Shown here: piece by piece, positions 58,486 to 64,000 of the stretch
Layout of the letters: each line of letters opens with the position of its first letter
How positions within the stretch are numbered: the first letter of the stretch is position 1
NCBI RefSeq assembly: GCF_026241205.1
Contig: NZ_JAPFQM010000001.1
Coordinates: 62,001 to 126,000 of the forward strand
DNA: 64,000 bases
Reading direction: 5' to 3'
Origin: Thermomicrobium sp. 4228-Ro
Lineage (GTDB): Bacteria; Chloroflexota; Chloroflexia; Thermomicrobiales; Thermomicrobiaceae
Translations under genes and position numbers: made by a program
Notes under the pieces: generated by a model
Seen by the model: only the letters and a program-made list of their open reading frames with translations
What the model was told of the DNA's origin: nothing
Database searches by the model: none

Positions 58486-58752
58486 CTACGGCGCACTCCC
58501 TCCGGTGCCCCGCCGGCGATAGGCTTCTTCCAGGAGCTGCAGGAGATCGTCATCGGTGAAGAGCAGTGTTTCGGGACTGAGCGTAAAGCTCTCGTCGTCC
58601 CGGCCAGGCGTGGCTACATATCCCTTGACCAGAAACCCTTCGGGAGTTTCCACAACGAGGATACGCGTGAACCGCTGCTGGTCCAGGTAATGTCCCAGCG
58701 CTCGCAGTGTGTCTTCGTACCGAGTTCGATACCGTCCGCTCGGATCGCGCAT
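58486..58752 (-). CDS. Conserved-type small protein of unknown function
   Basis: 88 residues: RYEDTLRALGHYLDQQRF, then TRILVVETPEGFLVKGYV and DDDLLQLLEEAYRRRG. Alpha/beta, no known motif. Starts 10 bp after the thiamine-diphosphate enzyme stop, so co-transcribed with it. Confidence 0.7.
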   Translation of the reverse strand: MRDPSGRYRTRYEDTLRALGHYLDQQRFTRILVVETPEGFLVKGYVATPGRDDESFTLSPETLLFTDDDLLQLLEEAYRRRGTGGSAP

Positions 58753-58762
58753 AAGAATCCCC

Positions 58763-60439
58763 TCAACGGAGCCGGTGAAACTCGACGAAACTCGGATGAT
58801 GCTCCTCGCTGTCGACGACGACGTCGATCACGGCCGGTTGACCAGCATCGTTGGCGCGACGAGCCCGTTCGAGCGCTGGCGCCAGTTCCTCTGGCTGCTC
58901 CACGCGCTCGGCGTAGCAACCAGTGCCGCGGGCGACTGCCACGAAGTCGAAGGTGGCAGCGAACTCGGTCGCGATGACCCGACCGCCCAACGCGGTCCGT
59001 TGTGTCCAACGTGGCCAGCCGAGAGCATGGTCGTCGAAGATGACCCAGGTGATCCGCAGCCGCTGCTCCACCGCAGTCGGGAGCTCGTGCATCGCCATCT
59101 GAAATGCACCGTCCCCGGTCGTACAGACGACGTACCAGTCAGGGCGCGCCAGAGCGGCGCCAATCGCCCCAGCGACCCCCAGTCCCATGGCCGTCTGTTC
59201 CGCCGGTGGGACGACCGCACCACGGTCACGCACGCGATAGTACGGCCAGTAATAGGCCCACAAATCCTGAGCACCGTTTTCGAGCACCAGAATCGTACGA
59301 CGGTCGAATACCCGATTGAGCGTGGCCACGATCTGCTTGCCCCGGATGGGGAGAGCGGCGGTGGCAGCATCGGCTTCCGCTGCTGCAATGGCGCGTTGCT
59401 GGCGCTCGGTGAGCGATCGAACCCGGGACTCGTTTCGGGGAAGGCCGACCCGGTCGACAGCGGCGAGCAGCGCTTGGAGGGCGAGCGTCGCGTCGGCTTG
59501 AATCGCGACATCCGGTACCCAATTGCGACCGAGTTCCTCGGCTGCGATGTCGATCTGTATGAGGCGAGCTCCAGACGGGAAATATGTCCAAGCGCCGGAC
59601 TGGAATTCTTCCATCCGGGAACCGACCGTGATGATCAGGTCGCTCTCTTCCCAAACCTCTCGCGAATATTCCGTTCGGTACAGTCCAACGAGGCCCGCGA
59701 ACAGTGGATGCTCTTCTTCGATGATTCCGCGTCCCGCCGGGGTCACCTGGACTGGCATACCGAGACGCTCGATGAACGCCCGGACCGGTTCGAAGGCTCC
59801 GGAAGCGATCGACCCTCCACCGCAGACGAGCAGTGGCCGTCGTGCCTGCGCCAGGAGCTGGACCGCGGCTTCGATCCGCTGCGGATCAGGAGCCGGGCGA
59901 ATGCCACGGAGGGCTGGCTGATACGGCGGCATCTCGACGGGCTGCAGACCCAAATCGGCCGGAACCTCCACATACACCGGTCCAGGCTGACCGCTCGTCG
60001 CGATCGTGATGGCTCGTCGCAGGTACCAGCCGATCCGCTCCGGACGCTCGACGGTGACAGCCCACTTCGTGATCGGGCGAAAGAGGCTGGTCTGCGGTGC
60101 CTCCTGGAACGCTCCCATCCCGTAGGTCCGGGTCGGTGCTCGCACGCCCAGTGCCAGCACAGGCGTGCATCCTGACCAAGCCTCGAGGATGCCAGGAATC
60201 AGGTTCGCGACGCCGGGGCCGGGGCAGCCGAAGCAACAGCCGATCGTCCCGCTCACACGCGCGTAAGCCATGGCCATGAAGGCGCCGGCCGTCTCGTGCC
60301 TCACGAGAATCGGTCGGACACCAGTGGAATCGTAGAGGGCATCGTAGAGGTGCTTCGGCGAACCGGGCATGCCGAAGACGTACTGGATACCTTCACGGTC
60401 GAATGCGTCGACGAGTTCCTGCCAGGCTGTGCGCATCAT
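58763..60439 (-). CDS. Thiamine-diphosphate-dependent enzyme, acetolactate-synthase-like
   Basis: 558 residues with the three-domain IlvB plan: N-terminal PYR domain with RHETAGAFMA (catalytic Glu about residue 49), a central domain with GGGSIASGA, and a C-terminal PP domain with GDGAFQMA and the FDDHALG end of the cofactor motif. The exact reaction (acetolactate synthase, benzoylformate decarboxylase-like, or sulphoacetaldehyde/oxalyl type) cannot be set by eye. No small regulatory subunit gene is adjacent, which argues against biosynthetic acetolactate synthase. Start is 60439 or the adjacent ATG at 60436. Confidence 0.8.
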   Translation of the reverse strand: MMRTAWQELVDAFDREGIQYVFGMPGSPKHLYDALYDSTGVRPILVRHETAGAFMAMAYARVSGTIGCCFGCPGPGVANLIPGILEAWSGCTPVLALGVRAPTRTYGMGAFQEAPQTSLFRPITKWAVTVERPERIGWYLRRAITIATSGQPGPVYVEVPADLGLQPVEMPPYQPALRGIRPAPDPQRIEAAVQLLAQARRPLLVCGGGSIASGAFEPVRAFIERLGMPVQVTPAGRGIIEEEHPLFAGLVGLYRTEYSREVWEESDLIITVGSRMEEFQSGAWTYFPSGARLIQIDIAAEELGRNWVPDVAIQADATLALQALLAAVDRVGLPRNESRVRSLTERQQRAIAAAEADAATAALPIRGKQIVATLNRVFDRRTILVLENGAQDLWAYYWPYYRVRDRGAVVPPAEQTAMGLGVAGAIGAALARPDWYVVCTTGDGAFQMAMHELPTAVEQRLRITWVIFDDHALGWPRWTQRTALGGRVIATEFAATFDFVAVARGTGCYAERVEQPEELAPALERARRANDAGQPAVIDVVVDSEEHHPSFVEFHRLR

Positions 60440-60573
60440 CCTGCTCTGCCCCCTGTATTGCAGAATACGGTAGACGACCGTGATCGGGAAGTTGGGGTTG
60501 GTCGTTCTCAGCCGCGAATTCTAGAATGGAACGGTTGTAGCGAGTCTAGGGGGAGTCGAAGACCGAGCGAACG

Positions 60574-61419
60574 ATGAACCGTCACGATTATCCGGCACCG
60601 TTGTCCGTACTCGAGCGAGTTAGGCTCGAGCTCGATTATCTAACGCGAGGCGAGCGATTGCGAACGTTGCGCCAGAAGGTGACGCTCGTCGAATTGGCGC
60701 ACCAGGAGCTGCGCGCGACGATCGAGCGCCGGCTCGGTTCCTTACACCGTGAAGTCGAGGGACTCCGTAACGAAGTCAAGGTCCTCGAGGGTAGGTTGAC
60801 CCGGCTTCTGAGGGTGTCGCGGCCGCTTTCCGACGAGGAACTCGATGCCACGACTGAAACGGAGTATCGCGACAACGCGACCTGGAACGGATCGAACGGG
60901 CGGCATGAGGAGGAGAGTGGCAACGGACGGTTTCACGATCGCTGGCAGCCCAACGGCGGTGAGCAAGAACTTTTGCGCCGGCTGTATCGGACACTGGCTC
61001 GCCTTCTCCATCCGGATCTCGCGACGGATCAAGCGGAACGAGCCGAGCGCGAACAACTGATGCGACTGGTCAACCAAGCCTGGGAACGGCGGGATTTGGA
61101 ACAGTTGCAACGCTTGGTCGCTGTTTGGGCCCCGAGCGAGGGCGGAACGATCTCCTGTGACTTGGACGGTTTCCGTCAGCGGATCGCGCAGCGCGAACTC
61201 GAGGAGATGCAACTGCACCGGCGTCTGCGCGAGCTGGAACGATCCGAAATCGGGCAGTTGCTGCAGCGGGGCGCAGAGGGTGTCGATCGCTACCTGCGAC
61301 GCCAGGAAGCAGTACTCCGGCACGAAATCGCGGTGCTTCGCCTCCGTCGGCGTCGCCTGATGCGCCTCATCGAGGAACGACGGCGCGAGCTCGCCGTCCG
61401 GGCGAGTGTGCAGAGGTGA
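60574..61419 (+). CDS. Coiled-coil protein with a J domain
   Basis: 281 residues. Helical N-terminal coiled coil (about 25-80) and a polar linker (about 90-125). A J-domain-like segment (about 130-175: LLRRLYRTLARLLHPDLATD) contains the HPD tripeptide that stimulates DnaK, and a long C-terminal coiled coil follows. A co-chaperone adaptor is inferred; partner unknown. Divergent from the enzyme gene at 60439. Confidence 0.75.
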   Translation: MNRHDYPAPLSVLERVRLELDYLTRGERLRTLRQKVTLVELAHQELRATIERRLGSLHREVEGLRNEVKVLEGRLTRLLRVSRPLSDEELDATTETEYRDNATWNGSNGRHEEESGNGRFHDRWQPNGGEQELLRRLYRTLARLLHPDLATDQAERAEREQLMRLVNQAWERRDLEQLQRLVAVWAPSEGGTISCDLDGFRQRIAQRELEEMQLHRRLRELERSEIGQLLQRGAEGVDRYLRRQEAVLRHEIAVLRLRRRRLMRLIEERRRELAVRASVQR

Positions 61420-61512
61420 GTCGTGCTGGAGCGCGACCTCATGCATGCCGCTGTCCAGGGCTTGCGGCGATTCCTGAATTGCCTGACCGCGTCGGGTTGA
61501 TGCCTAAAGGGC

Positions 61513-62220
61513 GTGAACGGTATTGTGTTGGCCCCCGATCACGAGTTGACTCGCGCGATGTTGCGCGTCTGGAACCGCTGGACGCCACTCGCCCCCGCTG
61601 AGCGGGTGCTGCTGATTCCGGCTTCGCGAACGGACGGCTACCGGGCGGATCCTCTGGCCTGGGTGATCGGCACACTCGCACACCCCCACCGGCTGCCGGC
61701 GAGACCGCCCCAGGCACTTGCCTGCTGCCGGCGGTGCTGGTCGGAGCACCACCAGCCGCTGCTCGGCACGGGCGGGGCAGGGGAACCTTCGGTCGCGGTA
61801 CTTCCTCAGGCGATCGCTGAGCGGTCGGACGGGTATACGCGAGCGTTCCAGCTGGTCGAGGATTGGGCCCGCGCAGCCGAACCGATCGGGGCGACCCGGC
61901 GAGCGCTGAAGCCGTTCCTCGATCCGCCGCTCTCAGCGGACGGCGAGCGGGTGACGCACCTCCTCGACGGTGCTGGAAGCGGAGTGCGTCAGTCCGTGTG
62001 GCGCGTTCTTCGTGAGCGCTATCGTCGGAAGCTCCTGGGACGTATGGACGTGGTCATGCCGGAACGTGCGATCCTCGACATGGCAGGGCGGCTCGATCGC
62101 CTGGCGAGCAGGCTGCACTGGTCGAGTCGGTGCGAGAGGAGCTGGGGGCTACTCCATGACGGCCCAGCGGTCGCGTTGGACGATCCCACGCACTGGAAAA
62201 CCCAGTCTACAGGTGAATGA
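61513..62220 (+). CDS. Unrecognised host protein
   Basis: 235 residues from a GTG; ATG at 61558 is an alternative. A C-x-x-C-W-x-E-H-H cluster (about 71-79) may bind metal. No domain recognised. Its 3' end overlaps the opposing DUF503 gene by 14 bp. Confidence 0.5.
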   Translation: MNGIVLAPDHELTRAMLRVWNRWTPLAPAERVLLIPASRTDGYRADPLAWVIGTLAHPHRLPARPPQALACCRRCWSEHHQPLLGTGGAGEPSVAVLPQAIAERSDGYTRAFQLVEDWARAAEPIGATRRALKPFLDPPLSADGERVTHLLDGAGSGVRQSVWRVLRERYRRKLLGRMDVVMPERAILDMAGRLDRLASRLHWSSRCERSWGLLHDGPAVALDDPTHWKTQSTGE

Positions 62221-62497
62221 CTTCAGTTCGGTAATCCAAGAGATATCCCTCGACAAGATGTTCCTCGATGTACTGGAGGACGCGGCGCAACATCTCGTCA
62301 GCGTGTTGCGGTGATGTCGAGACACAGGCGACACCGAGCTCGGCGAACTGCCACTGCGCGTGCCCATCGACCTCCGCGATGGCGACGTTGAATCGATGCT
62401 TCACCTGGTCGATGACCGATTTGACGACCTTGCGCTTTTCCTTCAAAGAATGTGCACTGGGAATCTCGATCGCGATGCGTGTTACACCGATGACCAT
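62207..62497 (-). CDS. DUF503 (YlxP-like) protein
   Basis: 96 residues. MVIGVTRIAIEIPSAHSLKEKRK, then VDQ-like VIDQVKHRFNVAIAEVDG and GVACVST are the diagnostic DUF503 pattern. Family often linked to ribosome maturation loci; function unproven. Follows the FAD oxidoreductase gene by 27 bp on the same strand. Confidence 0.88.
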   Translation of the reverse strand: MVIGVTRIAIEIPSAHSLKEKRKVVKSVIDQVKHRFNVAIAEVDGHAQWQFAELGVACVSTSPQHADEMLRRVLQYIEEHLVEGYLLDYRTEVIHL

Positions 62498-62524
62498 TGT
62501 ATCCGTACCCCGCATGCAGTCGTG

Positions 62525-63670
62525 TCAGATGACGTTCTGTTCGCGAACCAATCGTCCGCGGTGGAAGCGTGAGGGGGCGAACGCGTTGATGTCGACCGAG
62601 CGAGCCTGTCCGTCGAGCAAGAGTTCGGCCATACAGCGACCGACTGCTGGTCCATGCATGAAGCCATGGCCGCTGAAACCGGCGGCGACTGCGAGACCAG
62701 CGATGTCCTCCACCCACCCGATCAAGGGATTGTGATCCGGAGTGACCTCGTAGAAGCCGGCCCAGCCACGACGAATCCGTGCCTGTTCGAAGACAGGTGC
62801 ACGACGGCAGAGCGCTTCGATCGTCACCTCCATCCACTCCGGGTCAACCGTCTTGTTGAAGCCTGGCGGCTCGTCCGGATTCGCCATGCCGAAGAGAACA
62901 CCGTCTCCCTCGGGATGGAAATACAGCGAGGTCTCGAACTCGATCGTCATCGGAACAGTTTTGGGGACCAGGTCGAAGCGATCGGTTACGAAGCTCATCC
63001 GCCGAACAGGTTGCACTGGCAACTCCACGCCCGCCAGCTTGCCGACGATACCAGTGTACGGGCCGGTGCAGAGCACGACTGTGCTACAAGCGATCGGACC
63101 GCCCGGTGTGTGCACAGCGCGTATTCGGCCATCGACGATATCGAACCCGATTGCAGGGCGCTGCTCGTGAAAGATGACCCCCCGCTCTCGCGCGGCCCTG
63201 GCGAAGCCCATTGTTGCCGAGTAAGGGTCACACCAGCCGTCTCGTGGGCAATAGGTACCGCCGAGGAGGTCATCGGTGCGAATGACCGGCTGAAGCCGAG
63301 CGATTTCGTCGGTATCGACCCAACGGGCAGGAACCCCGAGCGACTGCTGGAGAGCGAGCGAGCTACGGAAGCTCTCCACATCGTCGGGGCGCGACAGTAG
63401 GAACAAGTACCCGTACTGGTGCAAGCCGATGTCGACACCAAAGAGATCCGAGAAATGTTCCCAGTACTCGAAGCTGAGGAGCGAGAGGCGAATGTTGGTT
63501 TCGGTCGAAAATTGCAGGCGGATTCCGCCGGCTGCATCGGCCGTCGCGCCGCGACCGATTTCGTCCTTCTCCAGGACGACGATCGTTCCGGCACGGTGTT
63601 CGGCCAGGTGATAGGCGAGGCTGCAGCCGATAATGCCTGCACCGATGATGACGAAGTCGGCAGTTTCCAC
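62525..63670 (-). CDS. DAO-family FAD-dependent oxidoreductase
   Basis: 381 residues. N-terminal dinucleotide-binding motif [18 protein letters not shown] (GxGxxG at about 10-15), ARG-like [12 protein letters not shown] and C-terminal [13 protein letters not shown] with [14 protein letters not shown]. These are typical of sarcosine oxidase beta/glycine oxidase-type amine oxidases. Oxidises a secondary or primary amine such as sarcosine; substrate not defined by sequence. Such demethylations feed C1-THF, which may link it functionally to the C1 operon beyond the prophage. Confidence 0.85.
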   Translation of the reverse strand: METADFVIIGAGIIGCSLAYHLAEHRAGTIVVLEKDEIGRGATADAAGGIRLQFSTETNIRLSLLSFEYWEHFSDLFGVDIGLHQYGYLFLLSRPDDVESFRSSLALQQSLGVPARWVDTDEIARLQPVIRTDDLLGGTYCPRDGWCDPYSATMGFARAARERGVIFHEQRPAIGFDIVDGRIRAVHTPGGPIACSTVVLCTGPYTGIVGKLAGVELPVQPVRRMSFVTDRFDLVPKTVPMTIEFETSLYFHPEGDGVLFGMANPDEPPGFNKTVDPEWMEVTIEALCRRAPVFEQARIRRGWAGFYEVTPDHNPLIGWVEDIAGLAVAAGFSGHGFMHGPAVGRCMAELLLDGQARSVDINAFAPSRFHRGRLVREQNVI

Positions 63671-63799
63671 GGTCTTTCTCCCCGCGTCGACTGTGCTCTG
63701 CTCGGAGTATACGGCGAGTTCGACCGCTCTAGAGGGGGACGGATCGTGTTAGGATGCCTATGCTCGATACAGATCCTGGGTGGGAAGTGGGGGCATGCG

Positions 63800-64000
63800 A
63801 TGACTGACTCGATCGACACCGTCCTGGCGCACGAAATCATGACGCGAGACGTCATCACTGTCCAGCCGAGTACACCGGTCGATGAGATCGCGCGTTTACT
63901 CGTGCAGCACCGGATTACCGGCGTTCCAGTCGTCGATGACGAAGGGCGGGTTCTGGGCATCGTTTCGGAGTTCGACCTGATCGCGAAGCGTGGACGCGTC
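63800..64000 (+). CDS. CBS-domain protein (partial)
   Basis: First 67 codons only, running off the right edge. [20 protein letters not shown], then [23 protein letters not shown] is a classic CBS motif that binds adenosyl ligands. Start at 63800, 5 bases after another ATG in a different frame. Confidence 0.88.
   Translation, partial: MTDSIDTVLAHEIMTRDVITVQPSTPVDEIARLLVQHRITGVPVVDDEGRVLGIVSEFDLIAKRGRV

Noticed and set aside
58379-58522. 47-codon + frame right of attR
   Set aside because: Weak ribosome site, no recognisable features and 3' overlap with a better opposing gene.
1-64000. Selenoprotein genes near tRNA-Sec
   Set aside because: No frame in the window shows a conserved in-frame TGA with a selenoprotein pattern; selenoproteins must lie elsewhere.

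Overview
The window holds one complete, integrated, tailed-phage genome (about 55 kb, 3314-58224) and two short stretches of host chromosome. GC is high throughout. The host looks like a thermophilic Chloroflexota of the Thermomicrobia/Sphaerobacter type. That is an inference from GC-rich coding, the style of the flanking genes, and a secreted-protein module (G-x-P-[IL]-[TS] ... FER) that I associate with that group. It is not proven from the sequence.

Left host flank (1-3386, mostly - strand): a one-carbon operon in the order metF-like reductase, formate-tetrahydrofolate ligase, and a partial aminomethyltransferase-family protein resembling THF-dependent aryl-ether O-demethylases. A selenocysteine tRNA gene (3287-3386) follows on the + strand. 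The phage is integrated in this gene. Its last 73 bp (3314-3386) are repeated exactly at 58152-58224, giving attL (which keeps a whole tRNA-Sec) and attR (a 3' fragment only).

Prophage layout: (i) tyrosine integrase next to attL; (ii) a + strand module (5.0-12.2 kb) behind a consensus sigma-70 promoter, with about sixteen small, mostly unrecognised genes. These include tandem paralogues, a JAB-like protein, a DnaJ-type zinc-finger protein and an XRE repressor-like protein, and several are preceded by repeated structured leaders. (iii) A - strand late block (42.6-12.2 kb) read from small proteins through terminase, portal, minor virion proteins, a wall-lysing virion enzyme, a 2,216-residue polyvalent protein, scaffold, capsid, connector, tail and fibre proteins, to endolysin and holin. 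No tape measure or tail tube is visible, so a short-tailed (podovirus-like) particle is likely. A + strand XRE regulator and a - strand tRNA-Asn lie inside this block. (iv) Two convergent genes for secreted cargo proteins (42.7-46.2 kb), one a glycosidase-like protein. (v) A 1.8-kb non-coding region (46.2-47.97 kb) packed with tandem hairpin repeats. (vi) A + strand replication/recombination module (47.97-57.3 kb): annealase-like protein, DnaB helicase fused to a nuclease, PD-(D/E)XK proteins, dNMP kinase, family A DNA polymerase, zincin, CHC2/Toprim primase and RecB-like exonuclease. (vii) A non-coding right end with five covarying hairpin repeats, then attR.

Right host flank (58225-64000): a small protein and a thiamine-diphosphate enzyme, a coiled-coil J-domain protein, an unrecognised protein, a DUF503 protein, a DAO-type FAD oxidoreductase and the start of a CBS-domain protein.

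Most notable: two independent families of hairpin repeats with compensatory stem changes; repeated structured leaders in the left operon; a DnaB-nuclease fusion; a shared operator-like sequence (CGGTACCAG); and five reading-frame breaks at or beside short G runs, which need checking as sequencing errors or phase-variable tracts.
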